A stretch of 64,000 bases of DNA from Variovorax sp. Sphag1AA (GCF_014192575.1 NZ_JACHYC010000013.1:25117-89116), one strand, 5' to 3'. Numbered from the stretch's first letter, positions 17,873 through 27,273 are shown. Translations and numbers: made by a program. Notes: a model not told the origin generated them from the letters alone.

Positions 17873-18871
17873 TCACTCGCCTTGAATTCCGGCGGCGCGG
17901 ATCACCTTGCCCCACTTCTCGACTTCGGACGCGAGATGCGTCCGCAGCGCCTCAGGCGTGACCTTGTCCATCGGCACGATCTCGGAACTCAACTCCGCGA
18001 TGCGCCGCTTGACCATGTCGTCCTGCAATGCCGCGCGCAGTGCGACGTTGAGCTTGTCGATCACGGGCTTGGGCGTTCCCTTGGGCGCATAGACGCCGTG
18101 CCACACGCGCACGTCGAAGCCCTTGAGTCCCTGTTCGTCGAGCGTCGGAAGGTCCGGCAGGCTCGGCAGGCGCTTGGGCGTGGTCACGCCGAAGACCTTC
18201 ACGCGGTTGCCGTCCTTGATGACCGGCACGGTCTGCGTGGTCTGGTCGCACAACAGGTCGACCTGCCCGCCCATCAGGTCGTTCAGCGCGGGCCCAGCGC
18301 CCTTGTACGGCACGGTCGTGAGGTCCACGCCGATCTGGCTCGTGAACAGCAGGCCGCACAGTTGCGACACCGCGCCGATGCCGGCGTTGGCGAGCGAGAC
18401 CTTGTCCTTGTTCGCCTTCACGTAGCTCAGCAACTCCTGCAAGTTGTTCGCGGGGAAGTCCTTGCGCGATAGCAGTGTCATTGGCACGTCGAGCACCTGC
18501 CCGATGTATTCGAAGTCCTTGAGCGGGTCGTAGGGCAGCTTCTTGTAGAGCGCCGGCGCGGTCGCCATGCCCATGTGGTGGATCAGGATCGTGTAGCCAT
18601 TGGGCGCCGCCCTGGCGACGCGCGCGGGCGCGATCGTGCCGCCGGCGCCGACCGTGTTCTCGACCACCACCGGCTGGCCGAGCGACTTGGCCATCGGGAT
18701 CGCGAGCATGCGCGCGACGACGTCGGTGGGGCCGCCTGCCGAATAGGGAACGACCAGCGTGACTGGTTTCTCTGGCCACGTCTCGGCCGCAGCAGCGGGC
18801 GCCTGGATGCCGATCGCGCTGCAAGCAAATGCCGCGATGACGAGCATTTGCAAGACTGATTTCTGTTTCAC
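17873..18871 (-). CDS. Bug-family tripartite tricarboxylate transporter receptor
   Basis: A periplasmic receptor of 332 residues with a GTG start behind AGGAGACACC. The signal peptide MKQKSVLQMLVIAAFACSA is followed by ETWPEKPVTLVVPYSAGGPTDVVARM and VVENTVGAGG, both Bug hallmarks. The C-terminal half (VWHGVYAPKGTPKPVIDKL) is normal. It is a stand-alone gene without TctA/TctB and converges on the EEP-family gene. Typical ligands are citrate-like acids, aromatic acids or amino acids; nothing here fixes the ligand. Confidence 0.92.
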   Translation of the reverse strand: MKQKSVLQMLVIAAFACSAIGIQAPAAAAETWPEKPVTLVVPYSAGGPTDVVARMLAIPMAKSLGQPVVVENTVGAGGTIAPARVARAAPNGYTILIHHMGMATAPALYKKLPYDPLKDFEYIGQVLDVPMTLLSRKDFPANNLQELLSYVKANKDKVSLANAGIGAVSQLCGLLFTSQIGVDLTTVPYKGAGPALNDLMGGQVDLLCDQTTQTVPVIKDGNRVKVFGVTTPKRLPSLPDLPTLDEQGLKGFDVRVWHGVYAPKGTPKPVIDKLNVALRAALQDDMVKRRIAELSSEIVPMDKVTPEALRTHLASEVEKWGKVIRAAGIQGE

Positions 18872-19089
18872 GGTGTCTCCTCTTTAACTGTGCGAGAGGC
18901 AGCCATGGTGGCGATCCGTAGAGCACGGCGCAATCTGCGATTTCGGAAGAGGGGCTTCTGTTTTTCAGAACCGGAAGCCGAAAGGATTCGCTCCGTACCC
19001 CACGCTGATTCATTGAAACGAACAAAGGAGACGGGGACCGAGGCGTACCTAGAATGCGCAAAAAATTTCAGCGCACGGGAGGAAAAGAA

Positions 19090-19773
19090 GTGACTCAACA
19101 CGTCGCGATGGGTCATCCATTGGCTCGCTTTCTAACTCGCGGACTTCTCTGCCTGTCGATGGGATCGGCTCTCGGCGCTTGTTCCACGAGCAACACCCCA
19201 GCAGTTCCTTCGGAGAAAAAAACCATGTCCGCTTCCGTGCTGGCCGACGCCTCACTTCCCGACGCACCTGAAGTCTTGCGTCGACTGCTTGCGCTCATCG
19301 ACACATTGCACCAACCCCAGGATCTGACCACCGACCGGGTAGCGCGATTCACCGGATTCACCATGAGGCCGTTCTCCGAAAAGCCTACCAATGACGCGTA
19401 CCAGATATTCCAGCCGCTTACCGATGCATGGCGATATCTGTACATCTGGGGCCTGAATAGCGCGACCCGTCTTCCCGATCTCGGTCTGACATTCATCGAG
19501 ACCGACAAGCACTCAACTCAGCGCCCTTCGAAGGCAGACATCTGCCAGTTCGACGCAATGCACTTCCACGACGCATTGCTCAAGATGGGCTATCGGCATG
19601 TTGGCAATGCGCGCCGCGAAAGTGCAGCCAAGCAATACCGACGCGGACTGGTTGAGGTCGATATCGGAATCGTCGGTGAAAGCAGCGATAGCTTCGAGAA
19701 GATCTCCCACGGTTGCGTCAAGCGGGTGTCCATCGGTTTCCTTGAGAACGAGACATTGGCGGTGTCGCAATGA
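19090..19773 (+). CDS. lipoprotein, probable immunity protein for the downstream effector
   Basis: A protein of 227 residues from the GTG at 19090, which has a GGGAGGAAAAGAA ribosome site. A lipoprotein signal peptide ends in the lipobox LGAC with Cys31, so the protein should sit on the periplasmic face of a membrane. The mature domain matches no family I recognise. Its TGA overlaps the ATG of the zincin/XVIPCD gene (ATGA at 19770-19773). Immunity lipoproteins (X-Tfi) directly upstream of XVIPCD effectors are the known arrangement in X-T4SS killing systems. The immunity role is inferred from that context. Base composition is lower in GC than the flanks. Confidence 0.7.
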   Translation: MTQHVAMGHPLARFLTRGLLCLSMGSALGACSTSNTPAVPSEKKTMSASVLADASLPDAPEVLRRLLALIDTLHQPQDLTTDRVARFTGFTMRPFSEKPTNDAYQIFQPLTDAWRYLYIWGLNSATRLPDLGLTFIETDKHSTQRPSKADICQFDAMHFHDALLKMGYRHVGNARRESAAKQYRRGLVEVDIGIVGESSDSFEKISHGCVKRVSIGFLENETLAVSQ

Positions 19774-20974
19774 GCGCCGTCGGCACTCGGCTCGAACAGG
19801 TGATCCTTGAGCTTGGCGACCCGACTTCACCTGCTTATCGAAACATCCGAGCCGTCCTCGAACAGTCCCCGGCGCTGATGCAGCAGATGAACGACGCGCT
19901 CGCACAGGGTCACCTGAAGCACTTCGCGTTGATGCCCGAAACCGAGAACGCCGGAGCCAGCTACGACCCTGAGACAAGAACGATCAACCTGAAGCGCAGC
20001 AATCTTTTGGATGCGAAGCAGCGGGATGCTCTCACCTTCCTCATCGGCCATGAAATCCAGCATGGAATCAACAGCGGGCGGACCCGACAAGGCCTCGAAC
20101 AATTCGACAAGAACGTCCGAGGCGTGCTGGAAAGCGGTCAACCCGTACACGACTACAGCTCGGCGCTGGATCAGATGCTGGCGATCAATCGAAGCGACGA
20201 GGCCAATGCGCATATTGCGGGCTGGAATGCGCTGGTCAGCCGCGTCAAGCAAGGCAATCCAGACGCTGATTTGTCGGACCTTGGGAAACTGACAAGAGAT
20301 GTCGGCTACGTCTTCGACTTCGTCGAAGTCAAGGAAGTCGACGGGCGTCCGCAATTCACGGCGAAGGAAGGCTTTACCCTCAACGCCGACCTTTCCCTCA
20401 CACCCCACTCTCGCAACACCGAGGCCGCCGCAAAGCACTATTTCGACAAGAAGCCGGACAACGCTCAACTGGGGCACCACGGCAACTCCGACTACACCAA
20501 CTACCACGCAGCCGGACTCGTAGGCTCGGTGTGCCAATATGAGTTGCTCAATACCTCTCCTGTCGGTGAGGTGCGCCTGGACATGCCGGACTCGGGCTGC
20601 AAGAGGCGCTCCTGGAGCAGAACGGTATTTCGCTCGGAATGCTGGATGCGGAAGTCGGCCGCACGCCCGATCAGTCGAGTGTCCAATTGGCGTGCGCCCT
20701 CGTCGTCATTGCCCGTTCAAATGGATTGGACCGCATCGACCAAGTGGCGCTGGGCACGGACGCCTCGAGGGTCTTCATCGTCCAAGGCGCCTCCGACTCA
20801 CCGCGCAAGCGAATCGCCAACGTCCCGACGATCGAAGCCCTCAATACGCCCATTGAGCAAAGCAGTCATGCCTGGACGCAGACATTCGAACAGAGCCAGC
20901 AACAGGACCACGAACGGGCGATAGCGCAACAGCACACCGCCATCCAGCGACAAGGACCTGTGATGGGGCTTTAG
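19770..20974 (+). CDS. XVIPCD-type effector with HExxH zincin domain (1-base frameshift at ~20584)
   Basis: The first frame runs from 19770 and contains a zinc-protease motif (His94-Glu-Ile-Gln-His98) with a later SDEANAHIAGWNAL segment supplying the third ligand, Glu144. After VRLDM at residue 272 that frame turns into low-quality sequence (to a stop at 20924). The frame two bases along continues as GLGLQEALLEQNGISLG, then GLDRIDQVALGTDASRVFIV, PIEQSS and a Q-rich tail ending at 20974. That C-terminus strongly resembles XVIPCD, the secretion signal of X-T4SS effectors. Restoring one base near 20585 gives ~401 residues. It could be a toxin protease; whether it is active depends on the frameshift being real. 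Confidence 0.7.
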
Positions 20975-20980
20975 GTACGA

Positions 20981-21664
20981 CTACATCACGCCGAAGGTCT
21001 GGAACGCCTCGCACGCGCCCATGCCATTGCGAATAGCGTCGGCGACCTTGTTCTCGGTGCGCACCTTCTCGAGCGCCTTCTGCACCGCCTCGGCCTCGAC
21101 CGCGCGAGGAATGACCAGCACGCCCTCGCGATCGCCGAAGAGCAGGTCGCCCGGCGCAATGCGGACACCATCGATCTCGATGGTGCAGCGGTAGTCGATC
21201 ACCTGCCCGCGCACGCCCTGGTCCTGCGCGTAGGTGCCGCGGCAGAACACGGTGAAGCCGAGGTGCTCGATCTCGTTCGCGTCGCGCACATAGCCGTCGA
21301 GGATCGCGCCTGCGGCCTTCAAGTGCTGAGCTCGCGTCGACATCAGCCCACCCCAGAGTGCATAGCGAAGCGAAGCCCCCGTGGCGATGTAGATCTCGCC
21401 GGGCTTGAGATCGTCGAGCGCCTCCAGCATCAGGCCGAACGGCTTGCCCGACAGCGGCCCCGCCGACTTCTGCCCGTCATTGATGACATCGGCCTCCAGC
21501 ACCGGCATCGCGCGCCCGACGATGCGCATCGTCTTCTCCAGCGGCGCAATGCCGGCGGGGAGGAACTGATGGTGATAGCCCATCGTGTCGAGCACGTCGC
21601 CCACTGCGGCAACGAAGAGTTCGTCGCGGATCTGCTGGAACAGGGTGCTGTCGTTGTCGTTCAT
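20981..21664 (-). CDS. RraA family protein (HMG/CHA aldolase-like)
   Basis: A protein of 227 residues of the RraA / 4-hydroxy-4-methyl-2-oxoglutarate aldolase superfamily. The conserved core ALWGGLMSTRAQHLKAAGAILDGYVRD contains the Gly-rich and Arg-Asp elements used by the aldolases to bind pyruvate and metal, and APGDLLFGDREGVLVIP is the usual C-terminal block. It probably cleaves a 4-carboxy-4-hydroxy-2-oxoacid or a related substrate rather than regulating RNase E, because proteins of this length from betaproteobacteria are usually catabolic. It stands alone, 88 bp past the phaA stop on the same strand. Confidence 0.85.
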   Translation of the reverse strand: MNDNDSTLFQQIRDELFVAAVGDVLDTMGYHHQFLPAGIAPLEKTMRIVGRAMPVLEADVINDGQKSAGPLSGKPFGLMLEALDDLKPGEIYIATGASLRYALWGGLMSTRAQHLKAAGAILDGYVRDANEIEHLGFTVFCRGTYAQDQGVRGQVIDYRCTIEIDGVRIAPGDLLFGDREGVLVIPRAVEAEAVQKALEKVRTENKVADAIRNGMGACEAFQTFGVM

Positions 21665-21710
21665 CCTTCTTGTCTCCTTCTTGGTTGTGATGTCGATCCG
21701 GAAAGAAAAA

Positions 21711-21732
21711 AGCCGCGCCCAAGGACGCGGCT
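21711..21732 (-). terminator. rho-independent terminator of phaA
   Basis: Stem AGCCGCG (21711-21717) pairs with CGCGGCT (21726-21732) around an 8-base loop. On the minus strand a T-rich run follows (A-rich 21702-21711 on plus). It lies 20 bp past the phaA stop and before the RraA gene. Confidence 0.75.
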
Positions 21733-21752
21733 CTTGTCGTGCACTACAGCGC

Positions 21753-22931
21753 TCAGCGCTCGATCGTCAGCGCCACGCCCATGCCGCCGCCGATGCACAG
21801 AGACGCAATGCCCTTCTTGGCGTTCTGCCGCTGCATTTCGTGCAGCAGCGTGACCAGGATGCGGCAGCCGGAGGCACCGATCGGGTGGCCGATGGCGATC
21901 GCGCCGCCGTTCACGTTGACCTTGTTCACGTCCCAGCCCATTTCGCGATTCACCGCGCAGGCCTGCGCCGCGAAGGCTTCGTTGATCTCGAGCAGGTCGA
22001 GGTCCTGCGGCTTCCAGCCCGCGCGCTGCAGCGCCTTCTGCGAAGCCGGCACCGGGCCCATGCCCATGAAGGCCGGATCGAGACCGGTGCTCGCGTAGCT
22101 CGCGATGCGGCCGAGCGGCTTGAGGCCGAGTGCGGCCGCCTTCTTGGCGGTCATCACCATCACGGCGGCGGCGCCGTCGTTCAGGCCCGAGGCATTGCCT
22201 GCAGTCACGCCGCCGGCCTTGTCGAAGGCGGGACGCAGGCCTGCGAGGCCTTCGGCATTGGTCTTGCGGTTGATGAACTCATCCTTGTCGAAGACGACCG
22301 GGTCGCCCTTCTTCTGCGGGATGTTGACCGCGACGATCTCGTCCTTGAACTTGCCGGCGTCCTGCGCTGCAGCGGCCTTGGTCTGGCTGCCGAGTGCGAG
22401 TTCGTCCTGAGCGGCACGGCTGATGTCGTACTTCTTGGCGACGTTCTCGGCAGTGATGCCCATGTGGTACTGGTTGTACACATCCCACAGGCCGTCGACG
22501 ATCATCGTGTCCTGCAGCTTCCAGTCGCCCATGCGCTGGCCGTTGCGCGAGTTGGGCAGCACGTGCGGCGCGAGGCTCATGCTTTCCTGGCCGCCGGCCA
22601 CGACGATCTCGCTGTCGCCGGTCGCCACTGCTTGCGCTGCAAGCATCACGGCCTTGAGGCCCGACCCGCACACCGCGTTGATGGTGAGCGCGGGCGTCTC
22701 CTTGACGACGCCGCTCTTCAGCAGCGCCTGGCGCGCCGGGTTCTGGCCGCTACCGGCCGTCAGCACCTGGCCCATGATGACTTCGCCGATCTGGTCGGGT
22801 GCGACCTTGGCGCGCGCGAGCACCTCCTTGATCACGATCGCGCCCAACTCGGTCGCGGGAATGCCGGCCAGCGATCCGCCGAATTTGCCGACGGCGGTGC
22901 GCGCAGCTGAAACGATGACGATGTCTTCCAT
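21753..22931 (-). CDS. phaA: acetyl-CoA C-acetyltransferase (beta-ketothiolase)
   Basis: A biosynthetic thiolase of 392 residues that joins two acetyl-CoA into acetoacetyl-CoA, feeding PHB synthesis. The start at 22931 gives MEDIVIVSAARTAVGKFGGS. Catalytic Cys88 is in NAVCGSGLKAV, the His is in GHPIGASGCRI and the second Cys in SLCIGGGMGVAL. It is 50 bp downstream of phaC on the same strand with a terminator after it, so phaC-phaA forms a two-gene operon. Confidence 0.95.
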   Translation of the reverse strand: MEDIVIVSAARTAVGKFGGSLAGIPATELGAIVIKEVLARAKVAPDQIGEVIMGQVLTAGSGQNPARQALLKSGVVKETPALTINAVCGSGLKAVMLAAQAVATGDSEIVVAGGQESMSLAPHVLPNSRNGQRMGDWKLQDTMIVDGLWDVYNQYHMGITAENVAKKYDISRAAQDELALGSQTKAAAAQDAGKFKDEIVAVNIPQKKGDPVVFDKDEFINRKTNAEGLAGLRPAFDKAGGVTAGNASGLNDGAAAVMVMTAKKAAALGLKPLGRIASYASTGLDPAFMGMGPVPASQKALQRAGWKPQDLDLLEINEAFAAQACAVNREMGWDVNKVNVNGGAIAIGHPIGASGCRILVTLLHEMQRQNAKKGIASLCIGGGMGVALTIER

Positions 22932-22981
22932 GGTGTGCTCTCCGATGCGTTGATTGAGAAGTGAATTGACGGGAACAGGGA

Positions 22982-24706
22982 TCAGGCTTTCGCCTTGACG
23001 TATCGGCCGGGCGCAGGTTCGGTCGCCTTGTAGGCGCTCCCCTTGCCGTAGGACTTGGGGGCAGGGATCTGCTTGCCCGCGTGGGTCTTGAGCCAGTCGG
23101 ACCAGTCGGTCCACCAACTGCCGGGATGCTCGGTGGCACCGCTCAGCCACTCGGCCTGCGACTTCGGCAGCTTGCCGTCGGCGCGGATCCAGTGGCTTCG
23201 CTTCTTGCTCGCGGGCGGATTGATCACGCCGGCGATATGGCCCGAAGCGCCCATCACGAAGCGCTTCTTGCCTGAGAGGAGTTGCGTCGATGCATAGGCA
23301 CCGCCGATGGGCACGATGTGGTCTTCGCGCGAGCCGTAGATGTAGACCGGCGCCTCGATCTTGCCGAGGTCGACCGTCTCGCCGCACACGGTCAGCACGC
23401 CGGGCTGCGCCAGCTTGTTCTCGTGGTAGGTGTTGCGCAGGTACCAGCAGTACATCGGCCCCGGCAGGTTGGTTGCGTCGCTGTTCCAGTAGAGCAGGTC
23501 GAAGGGCGGCGGTGTCTCGCCCTTCAGATAGTTGCCGACCACGTAGTTCCACACGAGATCGTTCGGCCGCAGGAAGCTGAAGGTGGATGCCAGTTCGCCA
23601 CCGGCCAGCAGCCCGCCGTTGCCCATCTGCATCTCACGGAACTGCACGAAGCCTTCGTCGATGAAGATGTCGAGCACGCCGGTGTCGGTGAAGTCGAGCA
23701 AGGTGGTGAGCAGCGTGACCGACGCGGCCGGCTGCTCGCCGCGTGCCGCCAGCACGGCCAGCGCAGTGCTGAGGATGGTGCCGCCGACGCAGAAGCCGAG
23801 CGTGTCGATCTTGCCGCCGGCCTTGTCTTGCCCGGTGATTTCGCGCGTGACCTGGATCGCCTTGATCGCGGCATCCTCGATGTACTGGTCCCAGGTGTAC
23901 TGGGCCATCGACGAATCCGGATTGCGCCAGCTCACCACGAAGACCCGATGCCCCTGCTCCACCGCATAGCGGATCAGCGAGTTCGTGGGCTGCAGATCGA
24001 GGATGTAGAACTTGTTGATGCAAGGCGGCACCAGCAGCAGCGGACGTTCGTAGACCTTGGCAGTCAGCGGCTTGTATTCGAGAAGCTGGAACAGGTCGTT
24101 CTCGAAGACGACCGCGCCTTCGGTCGAGCCGACGTTGCGGCCCACTTCGAAGGCGCTCTCGTCGGTCATGCTCATGTGACCCTGCTGCACGTCGTGCATC
24201 AGGTTCTGGATGCCCTTGGCGATGCTCTCGCCCTGCGTGTCGATCGCCTTCTTCTGCGCTTCAGCGTTGAACGCGAGATAGTTGCTTGGCGATGAAGCGG
24301 CCATCCATTGTTCAACTGCAAAACGCACGCGGGCGCGAGTTTTGTCGTCAGCCTCGACGGCTTCCGCCATGCTCATCAAGGTGCGTGCGTTGAGGAGATA
24401 GACCGCAGCTGCGAAGGAAGACAGCGGGTTGTGACTCCACGCTTCGCCGGCGAAACGCTTGTCGCCGCTCATGCGGGCCGCGACATCCTGCTGCCAGAGC
24501 GCTGCGGCCTCGCTCAGGTACTGTTGCTGAAGCGCCTGGAGCCTTTCGGGGTCGAGCGAGAACTTGGGCAATTCAAGGCGGGGGGTGATTCCGTTGCCGT
24601 GTGCACCGATCGACTGGAACGCTTCGAGTGCCTTGCTCCATCCCTGCGAGAGCGCCTGTTGAAACGGCGCAAACGTATCTGCGGCCGAGGCGTGTTCTTG
24701 TTTCAT
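22982..24706 (-). CDS. phaC: class I poly(R)-hydroxyalkanoate synthase
   Basis: A PHA polymerase of 574 residues from the ATG at 24706 (AGGAGACACC upstream); an upstream in-frame ATG at 24757 is unlikely. The lipase-like box GFCVGGT holds catalytic Cys306. The Asp in YGSREDHIVP and the His in ASGHIAGVINPP complete the triad. The length and the N-terminal PhaC domain (PLSSFAAAVYLLNARTLMSMAEAV) mark class I, which polymerises short-chain hydroxyacyl-CoA on granule surfaces. Followed by phaA. Confidence 0.96.
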   Translation of the reverse strand: MKQEHASAADTFAPFQQALSQGWSKALEAFQSIGAHGNGITPRLELPKFSLDPERLQALQQQYLSEAAALWQQDVAARMSGDKRFAGEAWSHNPLSSFAAAVYLLNARTLMSMAEAVEADDKTRARVRFAVEQWMAASSPSNYLAFNAEAQKKAIDTQGESIAKGIQNLMHDVQQGHMSMTDESAFEVGRNVGSTEGAVVFENDLFQLLEYKPLTAKVYERPLLLVPPCINKFYILDLQPTNSLIRYAVEQGHRVFVVSWRNPDSSMAQYTWDQYIEDAAIKAIQVTREITGQDKAGGKIDTLGFCVGGTILSTALAVLAARGEQPAASVTLLTTLLDFTDTGVLDIFIDEGFVQFREMQMGNGGLLAGGELASTFSFLRPNDLVWNYVVGNYLKGETPPPFDLLYWNSDATNLPGPMYCWYLRNTYHENKLAQPGVLTVCGETVDLGKIEAPVYIYGSREDHIVPIGGAYASTQLLSGKKRFVMGASGHIAGVINPPASKKRSHWIRADGKLPKSQAEWLSGATEHPGSWWTDWSDWLKTHAGKQIPAPKSYGKGSAYKATEPAPGRYVKAKA

Positions 24707-24809
24707 GGTGTCTCCTGCTTCCTCACCTGTTCTGAATGGCTTTTGAGTATGCTGCATTCACGAATGCCCGACCAGCGTAGCGTTCGATACCTTCCTGAAA
24801 ACATCACCT

Positions 24810-25106
24810 ATGCACCTCGTCGTGATTGCCTGGCTGTATGTTGCCTTGATGATGGCGGTCGCAGAGGCCACCAACACCAACGGCACGGTCCTGGGCGCGG
24901 TCTTCACCTTTCTACTCTACGGCCTGATTCCGGTGGCACTGGTGGTTTACCTGATGAGCTCACCCGCACGCCGACGCCTCTTGAAGGAACGCGAAGCCAC
25001 CGAAAGGGAAGCCGCCATTCGTGCGCATGCAGCAGCATCAATCGCGCCAGACACAGGCGGCGAAGCGCCCGCCGATGCGATCGCGCCGGTGCGAGAAAAA
25101 TCGTAA
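24810..25106 (+). CDS. small membrane protein, unknown
   Basis: A protein of 98 residues with two hydrophobic stretches (VVIAWLYVALMMAVAEAT and VLGAVFTFLLYGLIPVALVVYLMSS), followed by an Arg/Glu-rich charged tail of ~45 residues. Positive charge after the second helix suggests a cytoplasmic tail. It is a conserved unknown type common in Burkholderiales. Its 3' 69 bp overlap the end of the convergent pgeF gene. Confidence 0.7.
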   Translation: MHLVVIAWLYVALMMAVAEATNTNGTVLGAVFTFLLYGLIPVALVVYLMSSPARRRLLKEREATEREAAIRAHAAASIAPDTGGEAPADAIAPVREKS

Positions 25107-25793
25107 CGGGTTGTGCACCGTACACCACGCGTCGGTGCTGTCGTTGCCGTAGAGCCGGGTGACCCCGGCAGCATGCAGCCGCTGGCGCGCGAGCCCTGCG
25201 AGATCGGCCATCCACTTGCCGTTTGCCTGCGCGGGTCTGAAGTACTGCCTCGCATCCGGTGATGCGCTTTCGAAAGCGGCGCGGACTTCATCGCCAACCT
25301 CGAACGCATCGGGGCCGATGCACGGGCCGAGCCATGCGATCACGCGCTGCGCACCGCCGTCTGCGCCGAAGCCATCGAGTGTGCGTTCGAGGACGCCGGC
25401 GGCAAGCCCGCGCCAGCCCGCGTGCGCCGCTGCGACGCAGTGACCGGTTTCGTCCGTGAACAACACCGGCAGGCAGTCGGCCACCATGATCGTGCAGGCG
25501 ATGCCTCTCTGGACCGTGATGCAGCCGTCGGCGACCCTGCCGTCGCTCGCACCGCTGCCCAGAACGGCAACGTCCGTCGCGTGCACCTGCTGGAGAAAAA
25601 CCGGCCGCGCACCGATCGCATCGGCGAGGACCTGTCGATTCGAGCGCACCGAAGCCGGGTCATCGCCGACGTGGTCCCCGAGATTCAGACTCTGGTAGTT
25701 GCCGCTCGAGACGCCGCCGGCGCGCGTGGTACATACCGCACGCACACCAGGCGGCGCCGGCCAGTCGGGGACGATCCAGTCAGCAGGTATCAC
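25038..25793 (-). CDS. pgeF: peptidoglycan editing factor PgeF (multicopper polyphenol-oxidase fold)
   Basis: A YfiH/DUF152 protein of 251 residues. PgeF removes mis-incorporated residues (L-Ser at position 1) from peptidoglycan precursors in the cytoplasm. The family motifs are clear: TTRAGGVSSGNYQSLNLGDHVGDD, FLQQVHATDV, VADCLPVLF, HAGWRGLAAGV and LGPCIG, including the Cys/His metal-site residues. The GTG at 25793 overlaps the stop of the maiA gene by 4 bp, so the two are translationally coupled. The long open frame upstream is not coding in this frame. Confidence 0.92.
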   Translation of the reverse strand: MIPADWIVPDWPAPPGVRAVCTTRAGGVSSGNYQSLNLGDHVGDDPASVRSNRQVLADAIGARPVFLQQVHATDVAVLGSGASDGRVADGCITVQRGIACTIMVADCLPVLFTDETGHCVAAAHAGWRGLAAGVLERTLDGFGADGGAQRVIAWLGPCIGPDAFEVGDEVRAAFESASPDARQYFRPAQANGKWMADLAGLARQRLHAAGVTRLYGNDSTDAWCTVHNPLRFFSHRRDRIGGRFAACVWRD

Positions 25794-26431
25794 GCTTCGG
25801 CGTCTGGCGACTGTGAAGGCTGCGCACGCTGGAAGGCCTCGAGCTGCATGCAGGCCTCGAACGCCGCCATGGTGCGCGGCAGTCCGCTGAAGTCGCAATC
25901 GAAGCGCTGCCCATTGAAGATCTGCGGCACGAGGCAGCAGTCCGCCATGGTGGGCGTGTTGCCGTAGCAGTAGGTGCTGGCGGGCAACAGGGCCAACTGG
26001 CGCTCGAATGCCAGCAAGCCCTCGCGCACCCAGTGGCGATACCAGGTGTTCTTGGCGTCGTCGTCGACCTTGAGGTCGCGCACGAGGTACTTCAAGACGC
26101 GAAGGTTGTTCAGCGGATGAATCTCGCACGCAATCGTCTGCGACAACGCGCGCACCTTCGCGCGGCCCACTGGATCGTTCGGCAGCAGCGCCGGCTCGGG
26201 GTACACCTCGTCGAGGTATTCGATGATCGCCATGGACTGGGTGAGGCGTTCGCCATCGTCCTCGAGCAGTGGCACGAGCATGTCGGGCGAAATCGCGGAG
26301 AACGGGCCGGTCTTGTGGTCGCCGCGGGCGATGTGCACCGGGATGTAATCGAAGTCGAGGCCCTTCAGGTTCAGCGCGATGCGTACGCGGAACGAAGCGG
26401 AGGAACGAAAGTAGTTGTGCAGCTTCATCAT
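25790..26431 (-). CDS. maiA: maleylacetoacetate / maleylpyruvate isomerase
   Basis: A zeta-class glutathione S-transferase of 213 residues. The N-terminal KLHNYFRSSASFRVRIALNLKGLDFDYIPVHI contains the SSxSxRVRIAL motif that binds glutathione in MaiA. The enzyme isomerises a maleyl to a fumaryl keto-acid in tyrosine/homogentisate or gentisate breakdown. It is divergent from a fumarylacetoacetate-hydrolase-type gene 129 bp away, which would act next in the pathway. Two adjacent ATG codons (26431 and 26428) are possible starts. Confidence 0.92.
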   Translation of the reverse strand: MMKLHNYFRSSASFRVRIALNLKGLDFDYIPVHIARGDHKTGPFSAISPDMLVPLLEDDGERLTQSMAIIEYLDEVYPEPALLPNDPVGRAKVRALSQTIACEIHPLNNLRVLKYLVRDLKVDDDAKNTWYRHWVREGLLAFERQLALLPASTYCYGNTPTMADCCLVPQIFNGQRFDCDFSGLPRTMAAFEACMQLEAFQRAQPSQSPDAEA

Positions 26432-26560
26432 CCGGCAAGCATATCCCCGCCGGATGTCACCGGCCAGCCACGTGGGCAGGGCAAGGCCCGAGAACGGCCC
26501 GCCGCGCGCTCTGGCACACTGCCGTTTTCGCAAGAAAGCGCAAAAAGGACTCTATTTCCC

Positions 26561-27262
26561 ATGGCCTCCGAGTACGTATTCACCCCCCAGCCCCTCGTCT
26601 CGATCCCCGTCGTCGGAGAAGCCGCCCGCTTCCCGGTGCACCGCATCTATTGCGTCGGCCGCAACTACGAAGAACACGCCAAGGAAATGGGCTTCACCGG
26701 CCGCGAACCGCCCTTCTTCTTCATGAAGCCGGCCGACGCGGTCGTGGTGGTCGATGCCGGCGCCACCGGCACCATGGCCTACCCGACGCTCACCAAGAAC
26801 CTGCACCACGAAATCGAGCTCGTCGCAGCCATTGGCACCGGCGGCAAGAACATCAAGGCAGCAGACGCCTACAAGCACATCTTCGGCTACGCCGTCGGCC
26901 TCGACATGACCCGCCGCGACCTGCAGAACGACATGAAGAAGCAGGGCCGCCCCTGGGACATCGGCAAGAGCTTCGAGCAAAGCGCGCCGATCGGGCCGAT
27001 CGTGCCGGTCGCCAAGGCGGGCGACGTCGAGAAGGCGGAGATCTCCCTCAAGGTCGCTGGTGCAGACCGTCAGCGCAGCAACGTGAGCAAGCTGATCTGG
27101 AACATCGCGGAAACCATCGAGCACCTGTCGGCTGCATGGGAGCTGCAGCCGGGCGACCTGATCTTCACGGGCACGCCTGAAGGCGTGGCGGCGGTGGTCA
27201 CCGGCGACACGCTGGTCGGCGAGATCACCGGCCTGCCGACCCTGACGGTCAAGGTGGTCTGA
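26561..27262 (+). CDS. fumarylacetoacetate hydrolase family protein (fumarylpyruvate hydrolase-like)
   Basis: A protein of 233 residues, the short form of the FAH fold. The metal site and substrate loop read IYCVGRNYEEHAKEMGF, FFFMKPADAVV, LHHEIELVAAIG, GYAVGLDMTRRDLQ and FTGTPEGVAAV. This size and motif set fit fumarylpyruvate hydrolases and acylpyruvases better than the longer true fumarylacetoacetases. With the divergent maiA it would complete cleavage of gentisate- or homogentisate-derived acids. No ring-cleavage dioxygenase is in the window, so the substrate is not fixed. Confidence 0.9.
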   Translation: MASEYVFTPQPLVSIPVVGEAARFPVHRIYCVGRNYEEHAKEMGFTGREPPFFFMKPADAVVVVDAGATGTMAYPTLTKNLHHEIELVAAIGTGGKNIKAADAYKHIFGYAVGLDMTRRDLQNDMKKQGRPWDIGKSFEQSAPIGPIVPVAKAGDVEKAEISLKVAGADRQRSNVSKLIWNIAETIEHLSAAWELQPGDLIFTGTPEGVAAVVTGDTLVGEITGLPTLTVKVV

Positions 27263-27273
27263 GCCAGGCTCCG

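Noticed and set aside
24308..25162. Long plus-strand open frame antisense to phaC
   Set aside because: It is antisense to the conserved phaC sequence and has no family resemblance; high-GC genomes commonly produce such shadow frames.
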